Of a DNA stretch of 64,000 nt, positions 52,640 through 62,398 are shown piece by piece; within the stretch, counting starts at the first letter, position 1, and every line of letters starts with the position of its first letter. The stretch is taken from NCBI GenBank assembly GCA_015180985.1, contig CP054185.1:1178001-1242000 (forward strand). The letters run 5' to 3'. The stretch comes from Flammeovirgaceae bacterium. GTDB lineage: Bacteria; Bacteroidota; Bacteroidia; Cytophagales; Cyclobacteriaceae. Under the pieces are notes generated by a model. That model made no database searches. It was not told where the DNA came from and saw only the letters and a program-made list of their open reading frames with translations. The position numbers were made by a program, and so were the translations under genes.

Positions 52640-55345
52640 ATGCTGTTCAGGAAGGGTATCGGGTTACTTGTTGTGCTATTGGGACTTGCATACTCAATTC
52701 AGGCTCAGCAGCAATTTGCTCATCCGGTAACCCTGTTGCCCTCCGAAGTGCCGGTGTCTTTCCTGCAGTTTATCGAAAAAGTTGAGCGGGAAACCGGGGT
52801 GCGTTTTTTCTATGATTCCAACTGGATTGAGTATCTCAGCATAGACAGGGCGTATACTAATTTACCGTTGGGCAGGATTTTAGATCAGGTGCTGGAGGGT
52901 TCCGATATTACCTATACGGCATTAAGCGGTTATGGTATTATACTGGTTAAAGATCCGTCCCGAGAAATTGAACGTCAACGTTTGCTGGCCAAAGCAGTAG
53001 CTCAGCGTAAAAAGGTTGAACAACTGGTTATTGGCAATCCTGCCGATTACCATCCTGACAAAAAACTGGTTTTGCGCGGACTTGTTACCGATGAGAAAAC
53101 TTCTTCGCCTGTCCGTAATGCCACCATTACCCTGCTTAACGCGGAGCGGGGAACCACCACCAATGAACAAGGTGCTTACGAACTTACGTTGTCACCCGGA
53201 AGTAATCTGGTTAGTTTCAGCCATGCCAACTATTCAGAAGAAATTATTGATTTAAAGATTTACACCAGCGGACGTTTAAATATTATCCTGGAGGAAGTTC
53301 CAATTGTACTGGAAGAAGTGATTGTGACTGATCAGGCCATTGTAAATTCAACTATTGGGCAGGTTACCTTGCGGGTAAGTGAAATGAAGCGGACTCCCGT
53401 TTTCCTGGGCGAGGTAGATGTTGTAAAGCAGGTGCAAACACAAGCGGGTGTAACTACAGTGGGCGAGCTGGCTGCTGGTTTTAATGTACGGGGAGGAAGC
53501 ACCGATCAAAACCTGGTGCTTTATGATGGGTTGCCGATTTTCAATACATCGCATGCATTAGGATTTTTCTCAGCATTTAATGCTGAAGCCATAAACCAGG
53601 TAGCGTTTTATAAGGGGGGTATTCCAGCCGAGTTTGGAGGCAGGGCATCATCGGTTTTGAACGTTACCTCAAAGGAAGGAAACTATAACCGCTGGACCGG
53701 CAGCGGTGGCATAGGCTTCATCTCAACATTTTTAACTGTTGGCGGCCCTATAAAAAAAGATACAACCTCGGTTATCGCTTCGGTACGTGCGACTTATTCC
53801 GACTGGATGCTCAAGTTGGTCAATTCTGATTATACAACCCTGCAGAACAGCTCGGTACAGTTTTATGATGGCTCGTTTAAATTAGCGCATAAGTTTTCTG
53901 CCAAAAGCAAGCTGATATTTTCGGGCTATTTCAGCCGTGACCGTATGCGGCTTACCAATGACACTCTTTTTCAATGGAATAATCTGGCCGTTTCAGCACG
54001 ATTTGACAGGGCCGTAAGCGATAAGCTGTTTTACAGCATAACCATGGGTATGGGTGGTTATCGTTATACGCTGAACGAAGCGGATGAACGCGAAGCGTTT
54101 GATTTGACATATGGTATTGTATATCCATCCATTAGGGCCGACTTCAATTACAACGACAGGAATCCGAAGGCCTTCGGTTTCCAGGCTACGTATTACAATT
54201 TTAAACCGGGCACGCTTAGGCCGTCTACACCGGCATCCCTTATTCCGGCTATTTCAATTGCTGATGAGAATGCAGTTGAAGCCGGAGTTTATTTTAGCGA
54301 ATCATTTAAGCTTGGAAACCGCATCAACCTGGATGCCGGCATCCGGTATGCGTTGTATGCCCGGCTTGGACCAGGCACTGTTTATGATTACGAAGCCGGT
54401 CAGCCTCTTGAGCCGCAAAATGTAATTGATTCTGCCCAATACCCGGCTGGCAGCCTCATTAAATTTTATCACGGACCTGAACCCCGCCTGGCTGCGCGAT
54501 ATTCGTTGAATCAATTCAGTTCATTAAAATTCGGGTATAACCGTTTATATCAATTTGTTCACCTGATTAGCAACACAGCCGCGGTAACTCCGGTAGATGT
54601 TTGGCAATCAAGCAACAGTTTTTTCAGACCCCAACTGGCCGATCAGGTTTCGGCAGGGTACTTCAGAAATCTGAAAGAGAATACCTATGAAGTATATGGC
54701 GAGTTGTTTTACAAGCATATTGCCAACATTCTCGATTTTAAAGACGGAGCAAGTTTGATTTTGAATAATAAACTTGAAACGGCATTGCTTCCCGGTAAAG
54801 CGAGGTCGTATGGTGTTGAACTTTCGGCAACCAAACTCAGGGGACGGCTGCAGGGAAATATGAATTACACTTTCTCACGCTCATTCAGGCAGGTAAATGG
54901 TAACGATGAAATTGAAAAGATTAATAACGGAAAATTTTTCCCCGCTAATTTCGATCAGCCCCACGTGGTTAACCTCACCTGGCGCTATGCTATAAGCCGC
55001 AGGCATTACTTTTCAGGGAACTTTACCTACCATACCGGACGGCCCATTTCACTTCCGGCCCATATTTACTACGTGGATGGCATTGGCATTTCGGATTTTC
55101 CGGAACGCAATACATACCGGTTGCCCGACTACCACCGCCTGGATATAGCCTTTATTATTGAGGGCAATCACAAGCGGAAAAAATTGTGGGATGGCACCTG
55201 GGTTATTTCTGCCTATAACCTCTACGGCAGAAAAAATGCGTACTCAGTCTTTTTCCAGCAGGATCAATGGGGTATTCTTAAGCCCTACCAGCTTTCTGTA
55301 GTAGGCACAGTTATTCCAACTATTAACTACACGTTCAAGTTCTGA
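52640..55345 (+). CDS. TonB-dependent receptor with STN and carboxypeptidase-regulatory-like domains
   Basis: 901 residues from ATG 52640; a TTG at 52625 is also in frame. Signal peptide ending AYSIQAQ; STN-like domain (VSFLQFIEKVERETGVRFFY ... GYGIILVK); CarboxypepD-reg-like beta domain (VLRGLVTDEKTSSPVRNATI); plug (DVVKQVQTQAGVTTVGE...NVRGGSTDQNLVLYDG); then a 22-strand-type barrel ending FKF. The STN points to ligand signalling or gating. First of a tight three-gene set with DUF4249 and MG2/plug proteins (1-base overlap, 2-base gap). Confidence 0.92.
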   Translation: MLFRKGIGLLVVLLGLAYSIQAQQQFAHPVTLLPSEVPVSFLQFIEKVERETGVRFFYDSNWIEYLSIDRAYTNLPLGRILDQVLEGSDITYTALSGYGIILVKDPSREIERQRLLAKAVAQRKKVEQLVIGNPADYHPDKKLVLRGLVTDEKTSSPVRNATITLLNAERGTTTNEQGAYELTLSPGSNLVSFSHANYSEEIIDLKIYTSGRLNIILEEVPIVLEEVIVTDQAIVNSTIGQVTLRVSEMKRTPVFLGEVDVVKQVQTQAGVTTVGELAAGFNVRGGSTDQNLVLYDGLPIFNTSHALGFFSAFNAEAINQVAFYKGGIPAEFGGRASSVLNVTSKEGNYNRWTGSGGIGFISTFLTVGGPIKKDTTSVIASVRATYSDWMLKLVNSDYTTLQNSSVQFYDGSFKLAHKFSAKSKLIFSGYFSRDRMRLTNDTLFQWNNLAVSARFDRAVSDKLFYSITMGMGGYRYTLNEADEREAFDLTYGIVYPSIRADFNYNDRNPKAFGFQATYYNFKPGTLRPSTPASLIPAISIADENAVEAGVYFSESFKLGNRINLDAGIRYALYARLGPGTVYDYEAGQPLEPQNVIDSAQYPAGSLIKFYHGPEPRLAARYSLNQFSSLKFGYNRLYQFVHLISNTAAVTPVDVWQSSNSFFRPQLADQVSAGYFRNLKENTYEVYGELFYKHIANILDFKDGASLILNNKLETALLPGKARSYGVELSATKLRGRLQGNMNYTFSRSFRQVNGNDEIEKINNGKFFPANFDQPHVVNLTWRYAISRRHYFSGNFTYHTGRPISLPAHIYYVDGIGISDFPERNTYRLPDYHRLDIAFIIEGNHKRKKLWDGTWVISAYNLYGRKNAYSVFFQQDQWGILKPYQLSVVGTVIPTINYTFKF

Positions 55346-56424
55346 TGAAAATGTTAAAGAAGACAGTAATTGTGTTGGTAGCAGCCTTAATCGGAAGCTG
55401 CGTTGATCCGTTTAACATTCCAAGAATCGACTCATCACCTCAACTGGTAGTTGATGCTACCATTACCGATGAGCCCGGCCCGCATACCGTTACGCTAACC
55501 TATACATCCGAGTTATCGAACGATTATACAAACCGGGAGTTTGTTAGTGGAGCCATCGTTCGTATAAAAGATGAGACAACCGATGTAACAACCGGCCTGG
55601 TTGAAACATCAACCGGAAAGTACCAAACACCGGATAACTGGGGCGTTGTGGTTGGGAGGGCGTATAGTCTTTATATTCAGCTTGCGGATGGACGTGAATT
55701 TCGTTCAGATACCCAACAGGTTTTTCCGGCCGGTGAGATTGACAGCCTTTCGCTTGTGTTTCTTCCTAATTCAATAAATCAAAATGATGGCACGCAACCC
55801 CAGAACGCCATTGGAATTTATATTGATTCAAAGGGCGTTGCCGGAGAACCCAATTTTTTCCGTTGGAGGTGGACAGGCACCTATCAGGTTGAAACGGATC
55901 CGGCTAATAAAACACGGATTGACCCCAACTGTATGTGTGAAGTTCCCGATCCTCCGGCCTGTGCCTTTGGTACATGCAGTTGCTGTACCTGTTGGGTAAG
56001 CGATTTCAGTAACCGGGCAACAGTGTCAAACAATCAATTCATAAACGACAATTCGTTTTACAATGTATTCTTAGGCAAAATACCGGTAGAGCCATTCCGC
56101 TTTTTCAGAAAATATCATGTTGAAGTTGAACAGCTAAGCCTTTCCGAATCGGCCTACAATTTTTGGAAACTTGTGCAAGCTCAACAACAAGGTGCTACAG
56201 ATATCTTTCAGCCAAACGCCATTAAGATTAGAGGTAATGTGAAATCGATTACCGATCAGGATGCTGAAGCTTTTGGTGTGGTATCTTTTTGTTCAGTTAG
56301 CAAAGCTTCACGATTTATTTTCAGGCATGAGTTGCCGGTTGTATTGCTTGACCCCCCCCTGATACGGGAAGATTGCCGGATTATTTTTAGAAATGCTTCC
56401 AACGTCCGACCTGATTTCTGGTAA
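55345..56424 (+). CDS. DUF4249 lipoprotein with a dense cysteine cluster
   Basis: 359 residues. Lipoprotein signal (VLVAALIGSC, Cys19). DUF4249 beta-sandwich pattern (LVVDATITDEPGPHTVTL, GAIVRIKDET). Residues 196-216 hold seven cysteines (CMCEVPDP..., then ACAFGTC, CCTCW), plus more later (CSVSK, EDCRII). DUF4249 proteins usually accompany TonB receptors as surface lipoproteins, like SusD in role but unrelated. The start overlaps the receptor stop by 1 base (TGATG). Confidence 0.87.
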   Translation: MKMLKKTVIVLVAALIGSCVDPFNIPRIDSSPQLVVDATITDEPGPHTVTLTYTSELSNDYTNREFVSGAIVRIKDETTDVTTGLVETSTGKYQTPDNWGVVVGRAYSLYIQLADGREFRSDTQQVFPAGEIDSLSLVFLPNSINQNDGTQPQNAIGIYIDSKGVAGEPNFFRWRWTGTYQVETDPANKTRIDPNCMCEVPDPPACAFGTCSCCTCWVSDFSNRATVSNNQFINDNSFYNVFLGKIPVEPFRFFRKYHVEVEQLSLSESAYNFWKLVQAQQQGATDIFQPNAIKIRGNVKSITDQDAEAFGVVSFCSVSKASRFIFRHELPVVLLDPPLIREDCRIIFRNASNVRPDFW

Positions 56425-56426
56425 CG

Positions 56427-58790
56427 ATGGCAAAACTCAGTATTTTGTGGTGTACACTGGTTACGACAGCATACGCTCAGTTGCCGCTGGAACAATGGCC
56501 TGAAAAACTGAAGGCTTTTTATACAGTTCACAATCCGGTAAAATTGCACCTGCAGTTTAATCAGCCGGCTTATGCACCCGGAGATACTGCCTTTTTTCGG
56601 GCCGCCTATCTGTTGGCAGCCGATGGCGCTCCGTTAAAAGGATATAACCTAATTGAACTGGATGTGGTTGATGCCTCCGGGAAAACAGTACTGCATCAGG
56701 TTTTCCGGATACGCGATGGCTGGGGCAGTAACCAACTGATGGTACCTACAGATATGCCCCCGGGTACTTACCGGGTATTTGTCTACGACAATTGGATGAA
56801 AAATTTTGGCCGATCCAGGTACTTTGCGGGCGAACTACAGGTGGCTGGTGAATATGCGTATTCAACTGCTCTGGTAAAGGAAAAGCCGGCCTGCTACCCG
56901 GAAGGCGGGCAGCTTGTTGCAGGCGTGCGGAATAAAGTAGTAGTGTATGCGGCAGCGGCCAACAATCAAAATGGTTTTGTAACGGATGCCTCCGGAAAAC
57001 AAATCGCCACGTTTATTACCGACAGCAATGGTTATGGATTATTTTTTATTACTCCCGATAAAGATGAGATCTATACCGTTAGCCTTAATGGACAGGCTAA
57101 CCAACTTGTTGCTGCCCGCGATGGTGTGAGTATTATGGTTACTCCTGCTGTCTCAGCAAAAAGCCAACACCGTGTGTTGCTGCAGGCACCTGCTTTGTCG
57201 GATTTACGAAATGCTCCACTCCATTTACTCATCAGCGGTCATGGTTTGGTTTATTATTCCGCAACATTTTCATTTCAGGATAAAGAATTTATTAACCTGG
57301 CCATACCAGCCGAAGCTTTGGGCCACGGCATTTGCTACTTAACAGTTAATAGTAGAGACGGAGAAACGCTTGCTTCACGAATTATCTTCAACAAGAAGAG
57401 TGCAGTCAAAATTTCTGTTAAGCCTGATAAACCATCGTATCCTACACGCACACCAGCTGCTATTGAAGTGTCGGTTTCGGATGATACTAATAATCCGGTG
57501 TTGGCACGCATGGCAGTTTCAGTTTATCAGCAGGCCATTTTTCCGTCAATCGAATCTTCATCAAGACAAACAGATCAGTACCTTTTGGTAGTAGCCGATC
57601 TTGACAAGCCCCTGCCTCCCGGCTTTGATGCCAATCTGCAAACTGCCGAAGGCTTACACCTGCTGGACCGCGTGCTGATTACAAATTCCTGGCCGTGGTA
57701 CACCTGGGAGAACGTGCTGGACAAGCAAACGAAACCACAGTTTTTATTCAGGGACTTTCTGCAGGTTAACGGAAGATTAGTTGAGCATCCGTCTGGTAAA
57801 CCCTTTACCGATTCGGTAAGCATAACCTTTTTTGTTATGGGTGCTCAGGATGTATACGAAGTGTTTTCAAGAAATGATGGTACGTTCCGTGTTTCATTTT
57901 TATTACCGTTTTATAGCAGTGAGAAAATTTTTTACCGGGTTGAGCGGGCCGGAAGAAGGATTGATGATGTAAGGCTTGAGCTAACCGATAGCCTGAACCA
58001 CTATGCTGCGCTGCCGCTGCAACGCACAGCCACTGGTAATCCGTATTACAGATACGCGCAAATGCGAAATCGCATAAATACTTCTTACCGGTACTTTAGT
58101 GCGGCTTCAAACCGAACCCCTGAAGTCATCAGCCGGAATGTGCTAATCGAGAAAGAACTTTTTGAGCCGGACGTAGCCATCGATTTGGATGATTATACAC
58201 TGTTTCCGACCATGCAGGAGACCCTTCACGAAATTGTACCTTACCTGCAATACCGCAAAATTGCCGGCCGTGATGTAGTGCGGCTCTATTTGCCCGAGCA
58301 GGCCAGGGCGGGCATGGAAAATCCGGCCTTCATTATTGATGGTGTGCTAACCGATGACGCCTCTTATTTTCTGAAGCTAAAACCAGCTGAAGTGGCTAAA
58401 ATAAAACTAATCTACACAGCTCCAAAGCTGGCGAAACTGGGAGCCATTTCTCGAAACGGTATCGTATTGGTTGAAACGAAAATAGAGAACAATGCAGCAA
58501 ATGTTGCGGCAACCAGTCGTTTATTCAGCATAAACGGAATTACACCGGCAATGCCTGTAAACAATAGCTCCTTTACCTGGCAGAAGGCAAATCCGCGTGC
58601 TCCACAGTTAAAATCATGTTTATTCTGGAACCCCCTTATCCGAAGCAACGAAAACGGGATGGCAAATTTCTCGTTCACAACGACCGATGAAACCGGGCGG
58701 TTTGTCATTCGGATTGAGGGACTTACCGTTGAAGGTGTACCGTTTGTTTACGAAGAATACCTGGATGTGAGCTACAGCAAAGGAAATTAA
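56427..58790 (+). CDS. Secreted MG2-like protein with a plug-like C-terminal domain
   Basis: 787 residues with a signal peptide (ILWCTLVTTAYAQL). Residues about 35-130 look like an alpha-2-macroglobulin MG2 domain (QFNQPAYAPGDTAFFRAAYL ... MPPGTYRVFVYDN). Further beta-sandwich domains follow. Near 640-690, 'FIIDGVLTDDASYF...RNGIVLVETK' resembles the TonB-receptor plug, but no barrel follows. These large exported proteins often sit next to TonB receptors in Bacteroidota; their job is not known. It is 2 bases after the DUF4249 stop and ends overlapping the convergent cyclo-ligase gene by 3 bases. Confidence 0.78.
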   Translation: MAKLSILWCTLVTTAYAQLPLEQWPEKLKAFYTVHNPVKLHLQFNQPAYAPGDTAFFRAAYLLAADGAPLKGYNLIELDVVDASGKTVLHQVFRIRDGWGSNQLMVPTDMPPGTYRVFVYDNWMKNFGRSRYFAGELQVAGEYAYSTALVKEKPACYPEGGQLVAGVRNKVVVYAAAANNQNGFVTDASGKQIATFITDSNGYGLFFITPDKDEIYTVSLNGQANQLVAARDGVSIMVTPAVSAKSQHRVLLQAPALSDLRNAPLHLLISGHGLVYYSATFSFQDKEFINLAIPAEALGHGICYLTVNSRDGETLASRIIFNKKSAVKISVKPDKPSYPTRTPAAIEVSVSDDTNNPVLARMAVSVYQQAIFPSIESSSRQTDQYLLVVADLDKPLPPGFDANLQTAEGLHLLDRVLITNSWPWYTWENVLDKQTKPQFLFRDFLQVNGRLVEHPSGKPFTDSVSITFFVMGAQDVYEVFSRNDGTFRVSFLLPFYSSEKIFYRVERAGRRIDDVRLELTDSLNHYAALPLQRTATGNPYYRYAQMRNRINTSYRYFSAASNRTPEVISRNVLIEKELFEPDVAIDLDDYTLFPTMQETLHEIVPYLQYRKIAGRDVVRLYLPEQARAGMENPAFIIDGVLTDDASYFLKLKPAEVAKIKLIYTAPKLAKLGAISRNGIVLVETKIENNAANVAATSRLFSINGITPAMPVNNSSFTWQKANPRAPQLKSCLFWNPLIRSNENGMANFSFTTTDETGRFVIRIEGLTVEGVPFVYEEYLDVSYSKGN

Positions 58791-59362
58791 GAGGTAAATC
58801 TGAAAAATTTTTCAGGCGTAATGCAACCGGTAAGCGGGATGTCATCCGTTGTGGTGTCAATGGAATCAACTGGTCCAAAAAACGAAATCCCGATTCGATT
58901 GGTTTGTGGCCGGCATTTGGCAAGAAACCTATCGTAATAACCCTTACCGTACCCAACCCGATGCCCCGTGGTATCGAAGGCAAGCAAGGGAACCAGCACC
59001 AAGTCAATTTTATCTGCAGGCATTACAATATTTCCTGTTGGTTCGGGTACTCCCCAACGGCTGGTTTTCAGGTTACGCATGCCTTCAAACAGAAAGTGTT
59101 CAAGCTGGTTGGTTGCCGGGTTTACTTTCGGTACCGCAAGGCGGATATGGGTAAATTCCCGTTGCAGCCTATCAATAATAAGCCAGGTATCGGGTTCTTT
59201 TTTTTTGATAATCGGCAGGAAGCAATGGATCACTTTTACAAATGATAAATCTACAGAAGCAAAGAACATATCGCAGAGCCTGCGGTTAAACAGGTAATAC
59301 TCCGCTTCATTGAGTGATAACCTTTTTTTAATAAATGAATCACGTAGTTCCTGCTTAGTCAT
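58787..59362 (-). CDS. 5-formyltetrahydrofolate cyclo-ligase
   Basis: 191 residues from ATG 59362. The family stretches are KQELRDSFIKKR, WGVPEP, LVPLLAFDTTGHRVGYGKGYYDRFL and the end GIS..PL..C. It turns 5-formyl-THF into 5,10-methenyl-THF with ATP. The ATG overlaps the bshC stop by 8 bases. Confidence 0.9.
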   Translation of the reverse strand: MTKQELRDSFIKKRLSLNEAEYYLFNRRLCDMFFASVDLSFVKVIHCFLPIIKKKEPDTWLIIDRLQREFTHIRLAVPKVNPATNQLEHFLFEGMRNLKTSRWGVPEPTGNIVMPADKIDLVLVPLLAFDTTGHRVGYGKGYYDRFLAKCRPQTNRIGISFFGPVDSIDTTTDDIPLTGCITPEKFFRFTS

Positions 59363-60920
59363 TTTCAGCCAGGATGTTGAACCGGAAATCAAAGGGATCG
59401 AAATGCTGAACCAGCTTATGGATAAACTGCGGATCAGTTTGATAGAAATTCAGGAAGTTATCAGTGCGCTCCTGTAAACTGCCATTCGGAAAAAGGGCAT
59501 CCTTCAGCTCTTCCACCTGGCGCAGCCGGTCGGCCTGCCTGCGCTTTTCAGCGCGCAGTAATTTTTGTTCTATCTTTTCCAGGCTGTTTATCGCCCGTTT
59601 GGTTTCTGCGGCCACCATGGGCTCCAATGTTTTATCAAGGAATGTTGCATGGTTCTTAATGGCATTAAACTGATTAACGATTGCTTCCTTCTCTCCGTTT
59701 AACTGGATTTTATTTGAAGAAAATTTAAGTGCAGTTTGGTTTAGCAGTGTTGATTTCTCTTTGAACAAATCAGTTAATTCAATCCCTGTTTTTTGAAATT
59801 TCCGGAACTGCGGAGCATTGATTACTAAGGCAAAATTGCGGGGCAGTAAAACCGGAAAGGGCACGTTATAATAATCGAACATGCTTTTAAACTGCAGCCA
59901 GTACACCAGTTCGGCAGGCCCGCCTACGTACGCCAGGTTGGGCAGTATCATTTCCTGGTACAAAGGCCGCAGGCAAACATTCGGGCTGAATTTTTCGGGC
60001 GATTGCTGAACGAGTTTTTCAATTTCCGCCTTTGTAAACGATAGTGCAGTGTCTATCACAGTATACCGGTCGCCTGATTTTTCAATACGGCTCCTCAGCC
60101 CATCGTCCAGGTAAAACAGATTTACCTCCCGGCAAAATACCTGGGGTTTATACCCAAGCTTTTCGAGGTTTGAGTTGGTTTGATCGACTAACCTTTTGGC
60201 TGAATGATTGAAAAGGTCGTCACTGATAACCGGTGAAAAAAGTTTTTTCAATTCGTGGTCGTCTCCGTCAATTGCCACAAGCCCGTATTCGCCAAACAAT
60301 GCATTCACGTAATAGCGAACGGCATCGCTGAGTTTTTTAAACCGGGTGTACGCTTCTTTAAACAGGGTAATGTCTCCGGGAATTTCGGAAAACAACGTCT
60401 TCAAATCATGGGTTGTAAACCGGCCCACTGCCCCCTGTTGCGAAGTGTGCCAGGTATAGTTTTTCCCGTAAAGTCTGAAGGATTTGATTTCATCGTAGTC
60501 ATGGTCTTCAGAGGCCATCCAGTACACTGGAACAAACCGGTAATCGGGGTACGCTGCTGAAAGTTTTTTACAGGCATTGATTACTGTAACGATTTTATAA
60601 ATAAAGTAAAGCGGCCCCGTAAAAATATTAAGCTGGTGCCCGGTGGTTATCGTAAATGTTTTAGTATTGCCCAGGTTGCTGATGTTGTTTTTTACGGCTT
60701 GGGCTGCAGAAACATGGGTATATTGCTTTTGAAGAACCTGAACCAGTATGTTCCGGTTGCCTGCCGGAAAGGATTGTTTCTGTGCGAGTTGGTCTGCGAA
60801 ATTTTTAAGTTCAGGAAACGTATTATAAAAGGATTTGAGGGATTCCTTTTGTCGGATATAATCCAGAAAAAAGGGGGTGAATGCACCCGTGGATTCGAAC
60901 GATACCGGGTTAACATTCAT
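59355..60920 (-). CDS. bshC: Bacillithiol biosynthesis cysteine-adding enzyme BshC
   Basis: 521 residues. The N-terminal part has TGHQLNIFTGPLYFIYKI (nucleotide-binding style loop) and PVYWMASEDHDYDEI, both hallmark BshC motifs; the C-terminal third is helical/coiled-coil (AEKRRQADRLRQVEEL). It joins cysteine to glucosaminyl-malate, the last step of bacillithiol synthesis, in the cytoplasm. BshA and BshB are elsewhere. It lies in a minus-strand group with rimO and the cyclo-ligase. Confidence 0.95.
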   Translation of the reverse strand: MNVNPVSFESTGAFTPFFLDYIRQKESLKSFYNTFPELKNFADQLAQKQSFPAGNRNILVQVLQKQYTHVSAAQAVKNNISNLGNTKTFTITTGHQLNIFTGPLYFIYKIVTVINACKKLSAAYPDYRFVPVYWMASEDHDYDEIKSFRLYGKNYTWHTSQQGAVGRFTTHDLKTLFSEIPGDITLFKEAYTRFKKLSDAVRYYVNALFGEYGLVAIDGDDHELKKLFSPVISDDLFNHSAKRLVDQTNSNLEKLGYKPQVFCREVNLFYLDDGLRSRIEKSGDRYTVIDTALSFTKAEIEKLVQQSPEKFSPNVCLRPLYQEMILPNLAYVGGPAELVYWLQFKSMFDYYNVPFPVLLPRNFALVINAPQFRKFQKTGIELTDLFKEKSTLLNQTALKFSSNKIQLNGEKEAIVNQFNAIKNHATFLDKTLEPMVAAETKRAINSLEKIEQKLLRAEKRRQADRLRQVEELKDALFPNGSLQERTDNFLNFYQTDPQFIHKLVQHFDPFDFRFNILAEND

Positions 60921-61000
60921 GGCAACAGCAATCCGTTAGGCAAAGCATACGACAAATAACGCGTTTTTGACGGTAAGGTTAAATGAAATTACACGGGCAT

Positions 61001-62311
61001 TTATACAGCCGTTCCGTGCAAATCGAAATCGGTGGCTGAGGTTATCTTAACCGGCACGAAATCGCCAATCCGCAAATACCCAGCTGCGGCATCAATGATT
61101 ACTTCGTTATCCACTTCGGGCGAATCGAATTCGGTGCGGCCTACGAAGTTTCCGCCTTCCTTCCGGTCAATTAATACCTTGTATGTGTTACCCACCTTCT
61201 GCTGGTTAAGTTCGTTCGAAATGCCCTGCTGCAATTCCATTACGGCATCAGCCCGTTGTTGTTTTACTTCATCGGGTACATCATCGTTCATGGAATAGGC
61301 ATGCGTGTTCTCTTCATGCGAGTATGTAAAAACTCCCAGTCGGTCGAAACGGGATTTTTCCACAAAATCCATCATTTCCTCAAAGTCTTTCTCCGTTTCA
61401 CCGGGGTGGCCTGCAATGAGGGTGGTGCGTATGGCAATGCCCGGCACTTTCGCGCGGATGGTTTGAAGTAACTGTTCGGTTTTTTCGCGCGTGGTTCCCC
61501 TGCGCATGCGTTCAAGCATGTTGGTGCTGCCGTGCTGCAAAGGAATATCCAGGTACTTGCAAATGGTGCTGCGCTGGGCCATCACGTCAAGCACATCCAT
61601 AGGGAAGCCCGTAGGGAAGGCATAGTGGAGGCGGATCCATTCAATACCCTCCACATCGGCCAGTCGGTTAAGCAGTTCGGCCAGGTTTCTTTTCTTGTAA
61701 AGATCCAATCCGTAATAGGTCGAGTCCTGGGCAATTATCAGCAATTCTTTGGTTCCGCCCTTCGCCAGGTTTTGTGATTCTTTTATCAGTTCTTCAATCG
61801 GACGCGATACATGCCTGCCCCGCATGATGGGTATAGCGCAGAAAGAACAGGGCCGATCGCACCCTTCCGAAATTTTCAGGTACGCATAGTGACCGGGGTT
61901 CGTCAGTATCCGCTCGCCTACCAGTTCCTGTTTGTAGTCGGCTTTGAATTGTTTGAGCAGGCGGGAAAGATCGCGTGTACCGAACCAGGCATCAACTTCG
62001 GGGATTTCTTTTTCGAGATCGTCTTTATACCGTTGCGACAGGCATCCGGTAACATACACCTTATCTACCAGGCCTTCCTGCTTGGCGTCAACATAACGAA
62101 GTATCGTGTCGATGGATTCCTGCTTGGCATTGTCGATAAAACCGCACGTATTGATCACCACCACACTGGCGTCATCGGCACCCGATTCATGAACGGCCTC
62201 GATGCCATTACCACGCAACTGGGTAAGTAACACCTCCGAGTCAACCACATTTTTCGAACACCCCAGCGTAACAATGTTGACTTTGGTGTTTGTATGTCCC
62301 TTGGTTTTCAC
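61001..62311 (-). CDS. rimO: Ribosomal protein S12 methylthiotransferase RimO
   Basis: 436 residues from GTG 62311 (MKTKGHTNTKVNIVTLGCS), preferred to a TTG at 62335 because the family begins here. The first Fe-S cluster cysteines are in CSKN and CGFID and the third in VTGCLSQRY. The radical-SAM cluster is CDRPCSFC, followed by PIMRGRHVSRPIEE. The TRAM domain closes it. It methylthiolates S12 at Asp88. Confidence 0.94.
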   Translation of the reverse strand: MKTKGHTNTKVNIVTLGCSKNVVDSEVLLTQLRGNGIEAVHESGADDASVVVINTCGFIDNAKQESIDTILRYVDAKQEGLVDKVYVTGCLSQRYKDDLEKEIPEVDAWFGTRDLSRLLKQFKADYKQELVGERILTNPGHYAYLKISEGCDRPCSFCAIPIMRGRHVSRPIEELIKESQNLAKGGTKELLIIAQDSTYYGLDLYKKRNLAELLNRLADVEGIEWIRLHYAFPTGFPMDVLDVMAQRSTICKYLDIPLQHGSTNMLERMRRGTTREKTEQLLQTIRAKVPGIAIRTTLIAGHPGETEKDFEEMMDFVEKSRFDRLGVFTYSHEENTHAYSMNDDVPDEVKQQRADAVMELQQGISNELNQQKVGNTYKVLIDRKEGGNFVGRTEFDSPEVDNEVIIDAAAGYLRIGDFVPVKITSATDFDLHGTAV

Positions 62312-62398
62312 GCGATTCGGTTTTAAGGCCTGCAAAAATACGAAAAATACAAGGGCACCGGGTTTGCGCGTTATACTGAAGACGTATCTTTACGAATT

